Made by a program: the position numbers and the translations under genes
In this document: positions 9,708 to 18,741 of the stretch, one piece after another
Position numbering within the stretch: the first letter of the stretch is position 1
Layout of the letters: every line of letters starts with the position of its first letter
Assembly (NCBI RefSeq): GCF_038007965.1
Contig: NZ_JBBOYD010000002.1
Span: 310,001-374,000, forward strand
DNA: 64,000 nucleotides
Direction of reading: 5' to 3'
Source: Niallia sp. FSL W8-0635
Lineage (GTDB): Bacteria > Bacillota > Bacilli > Bacillales > Cytobacillaceae
Notes under the pieces: model-generated
Told to the model about the DNA's origin: nothing
The model's database searches: none
What the model saw: only the letters and a program-made list of their open reading frames with translations

Positions 9708-11378
9708 ATGATAAACACGGTAAGAAATGTTGTAGATGAATATATATTAAAAAGAGATAATATTGGTCCTATTGATCCAGAGAGGGAAGAAATTATTAAT
9801 CAATATTTTCGAAATAGGAAAGGAGAAGAAATCGCAGAGCATTTAATAAATGCTACTGTTAGTGAAACTGGCGGTTTGACAGCTTTATCGGGATTTTATT
9901 ATCAATTTTTAGTTACAATTGAATATATTGTAGAGATGTTAGAGGATAAATGGGATTTTGTTATTATGGAATACCATGATGATATTGTAGTAGGTAAAGG
10001 CAATAAAGTTCGCTTTGTACAAGTAAAAACTAGTCAGAAAATCAAACTGGAAGTCACGGAGTCTCCTGCTTCAAGTTTATATAGAAGGAGCAATAAAGAA
10101 ATAAACAAGAAACAATTTCTTCAAGCTAATTCCTGGGTAGATAAATTGTTATTAAATGCAACTCTAACTAAAAAATCTGAAGAATACGAAACAGAATTTC
10201 AATTATATTCAAGTTATCATTTTATTCGTACCAAAAATTATAATTTTGATCATTATACAGATAATAAGTTATTTAATAAAGAGGTTTCTTCAGATGATGG
10301 TTTGCTCAAAGTATTATCGGAGAAAGTGTTTGACGATAAAGGAACAGAGTTTACTTATTTAAGTTTATGTGGAGAAAGTATAGAGTCACTACTAAAACGT
10401 TTTTATTTACATACGGGATCATCTTTGCAAGAAATAGATAAGTTTCAAGATTATTTATGTATGAAACTTAATAGAATTATTTTTAGTGGGTATGGGGAAA
10501 ATGTATCTATTGCCGTTTCAGATTTAAATTTTATTATAGGGTATTTATTTGAAGAATGTACTGATAAAACTAATATAGAACGATTAATTATTACAAAGGA
10601 AAAGATCGTTAATTTATTAGATATCGTTAGAAAGAAAGCACTGTCCCAAGCCAGTTTAATAGTAAACCAGCATGAAGGCATTACTATTATTAATAGAGTT
10701 ATAGATGAATTATTAAATAGCGTTAAAGACTTTAGAAATTCAGAAATCGTTAATAGTTTAATTTATGAATATAAGAAGTATTTAGAGTGTTGGATATTAA
10801 ATGAGGGTGGAGATATAAAAAAATTATTTGAACGTCTATTTGATGGCACTAATAAAACCTCAATTTATTCAAGATTAAGCACTAATATGAAAGAAAATAG
10901 TTTATTGGAGTTATTTACTCTAATAATAATGCTCACAGTGAGTAAAAATAAAAAGACAAGATTCGATGGAAACGAATCATTGGTAGCGAAAAAATTTGAA
11001 GATATAGATGAAATTTTTGCATTTTTAAGATTAGAAGTTGCAAAAAAGAAACCCGAAGTTATTGAAAGATTAAACGGTATTATAAAAAATGCAAGTTTAA
11101 AAGAGCAGCTTTATCTAATGGGAATAGATTTAAATATCATTATACAAAATTATAATGATAGAAAGTTTGACAAAATTGAACCTCTCAAGATATACGTTAA
11201 GGAATCAATAGATATTGAAGAGTTGGAAGATAACCAAAAACTAAATGAGGTTCCAATCATAGCTAAATTATTACCCGGAAATATTATGAAAGCTGATTTT
11301 TATGATGCTTTGGAAGAAGATGATATAGAAAAGTATTTAGTGGAAAGGTTAGAAGAGTTAGAGGAGGGTGTTCTTTGA
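9708..11378 (+). CDS. DUF4297 (Cap4-type) nuclease effector of a Lamassu/ABC-3C-like defence system
   Basis: 556 residues from the ATG at 9708, behind AGAAGGAGAT. The N-terminal third carries the DUF4297/Cap4 double-strand nuclease pattern: GGLTALSGFYYQFLVTIEYI, then the PD-(D/E)XK core with Asp residues in EYHDDIVVGKGN (about 88-95) and the VRFVQVKTSQ strand (about 100-107), whose Gln-x-Lys is the catalytic end. The rest is helical, with no further recognisable domain. It overlaps the next gene by four bases and the three genes form one operon. In known systems a DUF4297 effector is held by an SMC-like sensor and degrades DNA on infection. Lamassu type I from Bacillus has the same effector domain. 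Confidence 0.85.
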   Translation: MINTVRNVVDEYILKRDNIGPIDPEREEIINQYFRNRKGEEIAEHLINATVSETGGLTALSGFYYQFLVTIEYIVEMLEDKWDFVIMEYHDDIVVGKGNKVRFVQVKTSQKIKLEVTESPASSLYRRSNKEINKKQFLQANSWVDKLLLNATLTKKSEEYETEFQLYSSYHFIRTKNYNFDHYTDNKLFNKEVSSDDGLLKVLSEKVFDDKGTEFTYLSLCGESIESLLKRFYLHTGSSLQEIDKFQDYLCMKLNRIIFSGYGENVSIAVSDLNFIIGYLFEECTDKTNIERLIITKEKIVNLLDIVRKKALSQASLIVNQHEGITIINRVIDELLNSVKDFRNSEIVNSLIYEYKKYLECWILNEGGDIKKLFERLFDGTNKTSIYSRLSTNMKENSLLELFTLIIMLTVSKNKKTRFDGNESLVAKKFEDIDEIFAFLRLEVAKKKPEVIERLNGIIKNASLKEQLYLMGIDLNIIIQNYNDRKFDKIEPLKIYVKESIDIEELEDNQKLNEVPIIAKLLPGNIMKADFYDALEEDDIEKYLVERLEELEEGVL

Positions 11379-11935
11379 ATAATTTTAATTTAGTACATAA
11401 TAGACTAATTCAAAAGAATTTTAAAGCATTAGAAAATGAAGAAGTGGAGAAGCTAGGCTTTTCCCTATATGGAAATGAAACAATTAGAGTTTTTCTTAAG
11501 CGATTACACATGGAATTAGAACATGAAAATATAAATATCTATTCCAATCAAATAAGAATACTGCTATTAGAGCAAAGTGAAAATATTTATAATAGTTATT
11601 TTATCCTTTGTACAGATGAAGAAATAAACTATGAACAGTTTTTCATGATAGAACGTAATAATATAGCGTTAAGAAAGTATGTTGTTAGGGATGAAAATGA
11701 TTTAAATCGAATTCCATTTTTGGATAATACAGTCGATAAAAAAGGAGGTAATTCAGAAAATTTAAGGGAAACTGAATATAATGAGGAAGTGAAAGTGTTA
11801 TTTTCTCTTTTAAAACAATATGATAGTGAAAATATTAAATTGAAAGATTATCAAGTTGGGGAAATAGTAAATACTTTAATGCAAGGGATGGAAATTGATT
11901 ATGAACATTCAAAAGTTGATAATAAAGAATTTTAA
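11375..11935 (+). CDS. Middle component of the Lamassu/ABC-3C-like operon
   Basis: 186 residues, TTG at 11375 within the last codons of the nuclease gene, with GGAGGG just upstream. Acidic helical protein (NFNLVHNRLIQKNFKALENEEVEKLGFSLYGNE). No catalytic motif. Size, position between effector and ATPase, and translational coupling on both sides match the LmuC/middle-component proteins, which bridge effector and SMC ATPase. The function is inferred from this context only. Its end overlaps the ATPase gene by 35 bases. Confidence 0.65.
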   Translation: MNNFNLVHNRLIQKNFKALENEEVEKLGFSLYGNETIRVFLKRLHMELEHENINIYSNQIRILLLEQSENIYNSYFILCTDEEINYEQFFMIERNNIALRKYVVRDENDLNRIPFLDNTVDKKGGNSENLRETEYNEEVKVLFSLLKQYDSENIKLKDYQVGEIVNTLMQGMEIDYEHSKVDNKEF

Positions 11936-14597
11936 AAACTATATGGGAGAGGTCGTATTTGATTTATCCAAGGAAGTTATACTTCTATACGGTGCCAATG
12001 GATTTGGTAAAAGTTCTTTCTTTGATGCTATTGAATGGTGTTTAACAGGAAAAATAAATAGATTTGATGGTTCAGAAAATGAGCTGAAATACGATATTGT
12101 TAATAAAAGAATTCATATTGAAGAGAGCTTTGAAGTAGCAGTTACTTTAGAATTCGATGGGAATACTTTAATTAGATACTTTAATGTAACAAATGGTAAC
12201 GTTGGAAATTTGCAAGTGAGAATTATATCAAAAGATGACAATGTTCATATTGGTCAAGAACAAATAGAAAATTTCTTAAAAATGCACACTGCGAATTCTA
12301 TTACATATGAACGAGGGGGTTTTAGTCAATTATTAAAGCAAGCTTATATTCTATCTCAAGATCAAGTGACAGATTTTATTACAAGTGAAGATTCGAAAGA
12401 ACGGTATAAAGCTTTAGCTAATATAATGGGTTTAAAATCAATGCTTCTCGAATTTGATAATTTTAAAAGAGTATTAAAAGGTTTAGAAAAAAATAAAGAT
12501 AATTTATCTGACCAAATTAGTGAGTTAGATAAGGCTATAATAAACAAGAAAGAAACAATGCACTATTTTGAAAGAGAGAAATTAGACGAATTATCGAGTA
12601 CGTATGGAATTTTATTATCGGATGGCAATACAAAAATCAATGTGGAAAATGAAATAGCTAAAAGACTAAATACTAAAAACCATTTAGAGAAATACATAGA
12701 ATTTTACAGTAAAATAGAAGATGGGCAAAGAAATAGTAGCCTTAATGAATTGAAGAATCTTTTGAATGATTATGAATCTAGAGAAGAACTTCTTTTAGGT
12801 AAAAAGAAAAAAGCAGAACTTCTATTAGAACGTTTAAGCGATAAAATACTGAGTTTGTCAAATTTAGAAGAGAATTTAGAAAAAGTTAACGGATTAAAAG
12901 GTGAACTTAATGGTCTACAGATTTTATTGAAAGAGTTAAATGTTGAAGAAAGTAATATCGATGAATTAAATGAAAAGCTTGAATTACTAAGAAGTGAGCA
13001 ATTAAAGATAGAATACAATTTAGCAGCTGTAAAATTTAAAAGTATAAATATTCCTCTGATTGAAAATGCAAAAAAATCTATTGATTTTATAATGGAAAAA
13101 TTAGAACGATTAAGTAGTCGATTTCAAAAAAATAATAGTGTATCGGAGAAAATAGAGAGAATTATTGAGGAGAATAAAGATCAAGTTCTAGCTAAATTAA
13201 TATCAGGCATTAGAGATGTTCAAGTATACACGAATAAATATGATTTAAATTATTGTCCTGTTTGTTCTTCACAAACAAATAATTTAAATAGTGATATAGC
13301 TCAAAATTTAAATGATTATTTGAATCAACTTAATGATGAAAGTAGTTATTATGAGAAATCTATAAGCTTATCAAAACATCTTGAAAATAGAAAGAAGAAA
13401 TTAAAAGAAGAAATTAGAAGGCTAAAAAGAAATCAAGAGGAAAATGAAACTAAAATAAAAAACTTTGATAATGAAATAGCTAATTATAAATCATCAGATT
13501 TATTTGATGAAATGTTATTTTCAGAAAAACAATCTATTCTAGAAGAGCATTTAGCAAAAAATTCACTAGAAATAAATCAAAGAAAAGAAGCAATTGAAGT
13601 AATTTTAAAAATAGAAAAAGTATCAAGTGATATATCAGGTTATGAAAAAACCTCTAAAGTTACTAATAAAATAAAGTCTGCTAAAGACCTGAAAAAAAGT
13701 GTTGATAAGAATACTGCGAGAAAATATTTTGTGAATGCGAAATATAAAAATAATATTTCTTTACTTAAAGAAATAAAGAATAATATTTCAAGCGTAAATT
13801 TAATTATTCTCAATCTACAAAGTTTATTGAATGAGAATCAATATAATCAAAGGTTTATAGAAATATTTGATTTTGCTTTAGAATCAATACAAAAAATTGA
13901 CATTGAGATTGATGAAATAAATTTTATTAAAGATTTGTTAGTGAAACAGGAAATTAATAATAATGTTCTAAAACAAATCTCTAATATCCAAAAAAATAAA
14001 AATGATTTAAACTCTAAAATGGGCAAATTGAATTCTTATATAGGTTTATTAGAAAAATATAAGCAAGAAAAACGAAGTTTGATAGGAGATGGGATTTCGG
14101 ATTTTCTTAATCGAGGCAATTCTACCGTGCAAAGATATTTTAGATATTTAGATCCGATTCCAAGTGATTGTGATTTAGTATTTGAAGGAAGCGAAGAGCA
14201 AATAAATATAAAAGTAGCGTATAATAAAGAATTACGTGATAAGCCTGGTGGAAAAAGTAATGCTAAAAATATTTTAAGTTCAGGGCAATTAAATGTATTA
14301 GCCATATCTATATTTTTAGCAATTAATAAAGAACAACAAATACATTCACTAAATTTTGTAGGTATAGATGATCCAATCCAAAATATGGATGATATTAATC
14401 AATACACTATGTGTGACGTTTTAAATAATATAGAAAAGCAACTCATAGTTTCTACACATGATTTTAATTTCTTAAAATTATTTATAAAGAAAAATGAGCA
14501 TAGAAAAAATGATATAATTATCTATAATTTAAAAAGTCCTTACATTAGTTCTGACAAATTAGAAATGATTAAATTTGATTCTCATAGATCAATTTGA
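11901..14597 (+). CDS. SMC/Rad50-like ATPase with zinc hook, Lamassu LmuB-like
   Basis: 898 residues from ATG 11901 (a TTG six bases earlier is possible). The N-terminal ABC ATPase half starts MNIQKLIIKNFKNY and has Walker A GANGFGKSSFFDAIEW (about 30-42). A long coiled coil surrounds a zinc hook, YCPVCSS at about residue 452. The C-terminal half carries the signature-like LSSGQLNVLAISIF and the Walker B/D-loop GIDDPIQNMDD, then STHDFNF. Together with the DUF4297 nuclease and the middle protein this defines a Lamassu or ABC-three-component system. The ATPase is expected to sense aberrant DNA ends and release the nuclease. Confidence 0.87.
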   Translation: MNIQKLIIKNFKNYMGEVVFDLSKEVILLYGANGFGKSSFFDAIEWCLTGKINRFDGSENELKYDIVNKRIHIEESFEVAVTLEFDGNTLIRYFNVTNGNVGNLQVRIISKDDNVHIGQEQIENFLKMHTANSITYERGGFSQLLKQAYILSQDQVTDFITSEDSKERYKALANIMGLKSMLLEFDNFKRVLKGLEKNKDNLSDQISELDKAIINKKETMHYFEREKLDELSSTYGILLSDGNTKINVENEIAKRLNTKNHLEKYIEFYSKIEDGQRNSSLNELKNLLNDYESREELLLGKKKKAELLLERLSDKILSLSNLEENLEKVNGLKGELNGLQILLKELNVEESNIDELNEKLELLRSEQLKIEYNLAAVKFKSINIPLIENAKKSIDFIMEKLERLSSRFQKNNSVSEKIERIIEENKDQVLAKLISGIRDVQVYTNKYDLNYCPVCSSQTNNLNSDIAQNLNDYLNQLNDESSYYEKSISLSKHLENRKKKLKEEIRRLKRNQEENETKIKNFDNEIANYKSSDLFDEMLFSEKQSILEEHLAKNSLEINQRKEAIEVILKIEKVSSDISGYEKTSKVTNKIKSAKDLKKSVDKNTARKYFVNAKYKNNISLLKEIKNNISSVNLIILNLQSLLNENQYNQRFIEIFDFALESIQKIDIEIDEINFIKDLLVKQEINNNVLKQISNIQKNKNDLNSKMGKLNSYIGLLEKYKQEKRSLIGDGISDFLNRGNSTVQRYFRYLDPIPSDCDLVFEGSEEQINIKVAYNKELRDKPGGKSNAKNILSSGQLNVLAISIFLAINKEQQIHSLNFVGIDDPIQNMDDINQYTMCDVLNNIEKQLIVSTHDFNFLKLFIKKNEHRKNDIIIYNLKSPYISSDKLEMIKFDSHRSI

Positions 14598-14617
14598 ACA
14601 AACTTTTTGTTTATTGC

Positions 14618-14675
14618 AAAATAAAAGTGCAGAGCTTTGCATAGGTAAAATGCAGGGTCCTGCACTTTATTTTAT
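14618..14675 (+). terminator. Terminator of the defence operon
   Basis: aaaataaaagtgcag and cctgcactttatttta form a long, nearly perfect stem right after the ATPase stop. The T-run is broken, so strength is uncertain. Confidence 0.6.
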
Positions 14676-14762
14676 AAGTGCATAAAAAAAGACTTGCCCG
14701 TCACCCCAAGTCCCTCTACTGTAATGGTGTCGAATCATTTACAAGTGGAGGAATATGAAAGG

Positions 14763-15473
14763 ATGCTAGCAATGTCTGGTACTCATTGTATCAAAAACTT
14801 GAGAAACAACAAGGGTTTATCTATATCTAAGATCTAAAAAACACTTGGTATTAACTGGAGAACAGCTAAGAAGTATGGGGATAATGAACAATTGCCTCAA
14901 TCTAAAATAAAGCAGAAGAAAGGAATGATGACTGAAGGTAACTGGGTCGAGATGGTTTCCGATTGCCTCTTTGAGGACAGTAAGTTAAAGAAAAAGTCAC
15001 GTCATACGAAGAAAGCAATTTTTGAAGAACTTCAAAGTCATAGATTTCAAGGTTCTTACAGAACTGTTTGCTATTTTGTATCTGATTGGGAAAATAGCCA
15101 TAATGATCACCAAGATAAAGGCCATGATCGTTTAGAACACCCTCCTAGTGAAGCACAGGTAGATTTCGGAATAATGGAAGCAGTAAAAGACGGAGAATTC
15201 GTTGATATACATGCCCTTGTGATGTCTTACCCATGCAGCAATGCAGCTTTCGTTGTACCATTACCATCAGAAAACCAAGAGTGTTTTCTTCAAGGGCTTA
15301 AATTGCTGTTTCACCAAGCAAAAGGCGTTCCTAAGAATATAAGAATTGATAATTTAACGCCTGCCGTAAAGAAGATAAGGTCAAAGTTTGAAGCTACAAA
15401 GGAACAACTAGATAAGATAATAAAAGAGTTCTGTGTAAACTCCCACCAATATAAGAAATTAAGTGGTAAATAA
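14763..15473 (+). pseudogene. IS21-family IstA transposase, disrupted and truncated
   Basis: ATG at 14763 follows GTGGAGG. The N-terminal HTH (LSISKI, stop, KTLGINWRTAKKYG) is cut by TAA at 14835-14837 in the same frame as the rest. The frame then continues through the DDE core: first Asp in SEAQVDFG, second in IRIDNLTPAV. It ends at FCVNSHQYKKLSGK before the third acidic residue, so the C-terminus is missing. No istB helper gene is present. An inactive IS21 remnant. Confidence 0.8.
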
Positions 15474-15581
15474 TCAGTAATTATTGCTTTTTTCAAAATA
15501 ATCAACTAGAATTTATATATACATTTTTTTGTAATTTTTATTTTTAGCTATCTTTATGATAAGCATATTCTAATAGACACG

Positions 15582-15652
15582 AAGCCTTTGGGCCTTTGAT
15601 TTTTACTTAACAATATTTTTGTTAGGTTAATAAAAGGACCAAAGGCTTTTTT
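15582..15652 (+). terminator. Leader terminator 1, upstream of the 15686 gene
   Basis: Stem aagcctttgg / ccaaaggctt extended inward by CCTTT/AAAGG and an inner TTAACAA/TTGTTA hairpin, followed by tttt. A -10-like TATGAT lies at 15555-15560. The next gene starts 34 bases downstream. The flanks (acacg.agcctttggg and aaaggcttttttgtgttt) are nearly identical to leader 3 at 18194-18263. Confidence 0.75.
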
Positions 15653-15685
15653 GTGTTTATCACAGAAAGGAGCGGCATGTAATTA

Positions 15686-15913
15686 ATGAAGGGGAAATAT
15701 TTAGGAAAAGCAGATAGTGCTAACTTAGTTCCTGGAATGAGTTATTACTTATTTGAAAATGGTAAGGATTATTTTTATGTTTCTCGTTTTAACAATAAGA
15801 AGGCTCATTTTGGTTGCTACGAAAAAACACCTTTTGAAATTAATGAGGAAACAAGGGAGAAAAGTGAGGTTACATTTAAAGTAAGCAGTTCAGGACAGAT
15901 TTCATTTTTCTAA
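15686..15913 (+). CDS. Hypothetical protein, 75 aa
   Basis: ATG at 15686; AAGGAG at 15667-15672 is rather far (13 bases), but the nearer ATG at 15677 hits a stop at once. Small soluble protein (GKYLGKADSANLVPGMSYYLF, YFYVSRFNNKKAHFGCYEK) with a beta-rich look; no family recognised. First of the small-gene cluster behind leader terminator 1. Confidence 0.6.
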   Translation: MKGKYLGKADSANLVPGMSYYLFENGKDYFYVSRFNNKKAHFGCYEKTPFEINEETREKSEVTFKVSSSGQISFF

Positions 15914-15967
15914 AAGAGATCAGTTGGCATTTATCATTGGTTTTTAAATAAAAAGGGAGGCAAAAGA

Positions 15968-16267
15968 ATGGAAACTTTAATAAATACTGTAGAACAGGTG
16001 AACTTTAAAGTTGAAACTTCATGTTTTAAAACTTATGAATTTTCCACGCATAATGGATTATATGTTGAAGAGGCACAATCGGAGTTTAGTTCATTTCGTT
16101 TAATGATCTATAAAAATGAAGAAGCGGCTATATTTGTTGCAAATGAGTTTGATTATGATATTAGCGAAGAGGTTTCTTATTTATTTGATATCGAAAAGAT
16201 TAAAAATATTTGTGAAAACCAAAAGGATGTACCAGATTTCTCTGATGATTACTATAAAGAAAATTAA
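15968..16267 (+). CDS. Hypothetical protein, 99 aa
   Basis: ATG 15968 behind AAAGGGAGGC. Acidic soluble protein with alternating aromatic residues (VETSCFKTYEFSTHNGLYVEEAQSEF split in two strands) and an acidic C-terminus ending DYYKEN. No recognised domain. Likely co-transcribed with the preceding 75-aa gene. Confidence 0.6.
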   Translation: METLINTVEQVNFKVETSCFKTYEFSTHNGLYVEEAQSEFSSFRLMIYKNEEAAIFVANEFDYDISEEVSYLFDIEKIKNICENQKDVPDFSDDYYKEN

Positions 16268-16332
16268 AAATTCTGATATTTTTTTGAAATCATATTAGTA
16301 ATAATTGGTACAGGTTAAATGGAGGAACTGAG

Positions 16333-16521
16333 ATGTATTACGATCGTGAAATACATATAAGAGTGGAAAGAGAGAGAAAAAGAATAATCGAATTCCTAAA
16401 AGAAAAGGGGATCACACGAAATAAAGATGATGAAAAAATAGATGATTTAACACTTTTGTCATTAACTTTAATGGAAAATGAATTACTAGCAGATATAAAT
16501 ACCAAAAAAGTATCTATATAG
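16333..16521 (+). CDS. Small basic protein, FbpA-like
   Basis: 62 residues, ATG behind TGGAGG. The core RKRIIEFLKEKGITRNKDDEKIDDLTLLSL resembles the FbpA (Fur-regulated basic protein) family layout: a basic helix, a G.. turn and a leucine-rich LS.EL helix. The match is by eye and modest. No Fur box was seen. Confidence 0.5.
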   Translation: MYYDREIHIRVERERKRIIEFLKEKGITRNKDDEKIDDLTLLSLTLMENELLADINTKKVSI

Positions 16522-16533
16522 GAGGATTATTTA

Positions 16534-16707
16534 ATGATTAGTTATACTGAAGAAGAAAAAGAAGTTGTGACTAAATTAGTTATGGAGTTAGCAAGAATAG
16601 ATAATAAGAAAAGAAGAAAAGATTTAGTTTGGTGGTATTCCATGGCCAGTGGAATCAATAATAATGAAAAAACTAAGAAAATCATGGAGGATATAGAAGC
16701 AATTTAG
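16534..16707 (+). CDS. Small hypothetical protein, 57 aa
   Basis: ATG at 16534 twelve bases after the preceding stop, with TAGGAGG correctly spaced. Begins MISYTEEEKEVVTKLV, contains a basic KKRRKDLVWWYSM segment and ends MEDIEAI. Helical, charged, no family recognised. The excellent ribosome site and tight spacing argue for a real gene. Confidence 0.6.
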   Translation: MISYTEEEKEVVTKLVMELARIDNKKRRKDLVWWYSMASGINNNEKTKKIMEDIEAI

Positions 16708-16821
16708 CTTTGCCTTTTCTGAAAGGAGAGTTTAGTTTTTTTTGGGTTGAATTTTTCTATTTTTATCCTTATTATAAATATATAGGAAATTAGAAGAGTG
16801 AATATAATATATTGAGAAATG

Positions 16822-16876
16822 GGAGCACCCCAATTACTAAGTAAAGTCTTAGTATATTGGAGTGCTCTCTTTTTTG
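16822..16876 (+). terminator. Leader terminator 2, upstream of the nuclease lipoprotein gene
   Basis: ggagcaccccaattactaag pairs with cttagtatattggagtgctc (a few mismatches) and is followed by tctttttt. A TATAAT at 16803-16808 would start transcription only a few bases before the hairpin. The coding start is 17 bases after the T-run. Confidence 0.8.
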
Positions 16877-16892
16877 GAAATGAGGGGTTTAG

Positions 16893-17513
16893 ATGAAAAA
16901 GATTATTTCCACTTTATTTATTTTATTTTTATTAAGTGGATGTTCAACAGATAGCCTAGTTACTTACCAGTCTAAAGAGAACTACAAGACTGATAATCAG
17001 GTAGAAAAGGAGATTTCGTTTAAGAAGTACTTTAATGATGTCAATCGTTCTAGTGAAAAGGCAGCTGATATTAAAACAGAAAAACACAAAGCTATAGTAA
17101 AAAAAGTGATAGATGCTGACACTTTAGTTTTGGAAGCAGATAAGTATACCGCTTTGAGGTTAATCGGAATAAATGGACCTGAAATTACAAAAGGGAAGAA
17201 TGAGCCATTTGGACAAGAAGGTAAGGAATATCTGGCTAACCTTATAGAAGGAAAGGAAATTACCTATCAATTGGATCCTAATGCTGATGAAAAGGATAAG
17301 TACGGAAGAATTTTGGCGCATGTCTTTTTAGATCAAATTAGTATTCAGTCATATTTATTAAAAGAGGGATATGTTAAATTAGCTTACTTATTTGATGAAT
17401 ATGAATTTATTGATGTCTATAAGGATGCAGAAAATATAGCAAAAGAAAAACAATTAAATATTTGGAGCATCCCTGGTTATGCAGATACTGACTTAAATGG
17501 TTTTGTTAAGTAA
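16893..17513 (+). CDS. Thermonuclease-like (SNase) lipoprotein
   Basis: 206 residues. Signal peptide with lipobox LLSGC (Cys17), so anchored outside the membrane. SNase domain from about residue 65: VIDADT (Asp76, the D21 equivalent), LRLIGINGPE (Arg89 and Glu97, the R35/E43 equivalents) and DKYGRILAHVF (Arg139, the R87 equivalent). The calcium ligand pair D40-T41 of staphylococcal nuclease is Asn94-Gly95 here, so metal binding may be altered. Such nucleases are common on Gram-positive conjugative elements. Preceded directly by leader terminator 2. Confidence 0.85.
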   Translation: MKKIISTLFILFLLSGCSTDSLVTYQSKENYKTDNQVEKEISFKKYFNDVNRSSEKAADIKTEKHKAIVKKVIDADTLVLEADKYTALRLIGINGPEITKGKNEPFGQEGKEYLANLIEGKEITYQLDPNADEKDKYGRILAHVFLDQISIQSYLLKEGYVKLAYLFDEYEFIDVYKDAENIAKEKQLNIWSIPGYADTDLNGFVK

Positions 17514-17553
17514 TACAAAGATATTCTAAAACAATAAAATTGGAGGAATACTC

Positions 17554-17727
17554 ATGTATAAACTAAGAGATCAAATAGAGCGGGTAAGAGAAGAAATGTT
17601 AAAAATTGCATTCTCAGAGGGATTTAATTCTCCCGAAGCAATAAAGAAGAGTAAAGAGTTAGATGAATTAATACTAAGATATCAGCAAATGAACCAAAAT
17701 GAATCGGTAGAAGTTAGAATTTGTTAA
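17554..17727 (+). CDS. Spo0E-like aspartyl-phosphate phosphatase
   Basis: 57 residues, ATG behind TTGGAGG. Two short helices with the family signature SKELDELILRY; Spo0E-type proteins carry S.ELD.LI, the Asp being needed to dephosphorylate Spo0A-P. The N-terminal helix LRDQIERVREEMLKIAF fits the family hairpin. On a mobile element it could delay host sporulation. Function is inferred from the motif. Confidence 0.75.
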   Translation: MYKLRDQIERVREEMLKIAFSEGFNSPEAIKKSKELDELILRYQQMNQNESVEVRIC

Positions 17728-17757
17728 GAGGGTAAGAATAGTTTAGGAGGGGACATA

Positions 17758-18003
17758 ATGATAGATTGGAGAGAAGAAGACGTTAATAGATTCTTTAGCT
17801 ATCATAAAACAATTACTTATTATGGTGATGAAATACCTAAGTATCTGGTTCTAGAAAATCCAGATGGGGACGGTTGGATAATTGGTATGTTTTATCCATT
17901 TATAGGAGGAGAGTACGTTCCATTAGAAGAAGCGGGAGACGTACGACTATTATTTTCTACATTAAAGTCAGCAAAAAATTATGTGGATTTTAATTTATGG
18001 TGA
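17758..18003 (+). CDS. Hypothetical protein, 81 aa
   Basis: ATG behind TAGGAGGGG. Small acidic protein with DWREEDVNRFF, a LENPDGDGWIIG turn and aromatic C-terminus NYVDFNLW. No family recognised. Last gene before leader terminator 3. Confidence 0.6.
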   Translation: MIDWREEDVNRFFSYHKTITYYGDEIPKYLVLENPDGDGWIIGMFYPFIGGEYVPLEEAGDVRLLFSTLKSAKNYVDFNLW

Positions 18004-18193
18004 GAAGTGATCAAATAATAAAAATTCTTAGACTTGAAAATTTATATCTAGTAAAAAGGGATAGGTTTACTATCTCTTTTTAAATTGTGTAGTGTTATAA
18101 GAAAGAAAATCGTATAATAAATGTATAACCATTTTTTCTTTTTTCTTTTTTGGCAATCCTATTTAGGATTAGCGTCTTAACTAATAAACACGC

Positions 18194-18263
18194 AGCCTTT
18201 GGGCTAATAGGCATAATACATGTAACGCATGTATTTATTGTCTATTGCCTCAAAGGCTTTTTT
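18194..18263 (+). terminator. Leader terminator 3, upstream of the DUF4257 gene
   Basis: agcctttgggctaatagg pairs with tattgcctcaaaggct (bulged) around an inner catg hairpin, followed by tttttt. A TATAAT lies at 18113-18118. The coding start is 37 bases beyond. Outer flanks match leader terminator 1. Confidence 0.78.
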
Positions 18264-18299
18264 GTGTTTGCGCAAATTTTTCAAGAGAGGTGAATAGGC

Positions 18300-18626
18300 A
18301 TGTTAAATAAAATAATTTTGGCTGGTTGTATTGGATTTGGTATGGGAGTTTTAACTCACGCAAAGAGGTATGGGACAATAAAAAAACCGAGGAATAATAA
18401 ACTTACATTCTATCCGGGTTTCTTATTGGATGGTTGTTTTGGAGCTGTTGGAGCTATTGTTACGATTTTATTCAGTGATCCAAATGGAACGGAACGAGTA
18501 ATTTTAACATCAATCTTAGGTGGATATGTAGGTGAAAATGCAATTATTAAAGTTGAAGAATCACTTCAATCAAAGAAGGAAAGCAGAATAGAGGAAATAA
18601 ACAGAAAGATAAATCAGGATCTGTAG
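18300..18626 (+). CDS. DUF4257-like membrane protein
   Basis: 108 residues, ATG behind AGAGAGGTG. Hydrophobic N-terminus (LAGCIGFGMGVLTHAKR), then GFLLDGCFGAVGAIVTILFSDP and VILTSILGGYVGENAI, with the spacing of small DUF4257 membrane proteins of Bacillus plasmids and chromosomes. Two or three membrane helices and a basic/acidic C-terminal tail. Function unknown. Confidence 0.65.
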   Translation: MLNKIILAGCIGFGMGVLTHAKRYGTIKKPRNNKLTFYPGFLLDGCFGAVGAIVTILFSDPNGTERVILTSILGGYVGENAIIKVEESLQSKKESRIEEINRKINQDL

Positions 18627-18741
18627 TGTTTATTTTTTCAACATGATTTCGATATGTTATAATATTTATAACAATAATCGTAGTATAGTGCAGAAGAGCA
18701 TAGAATATAGTCGAGGTAAGATAGACGAGAGGAGAGAAATC

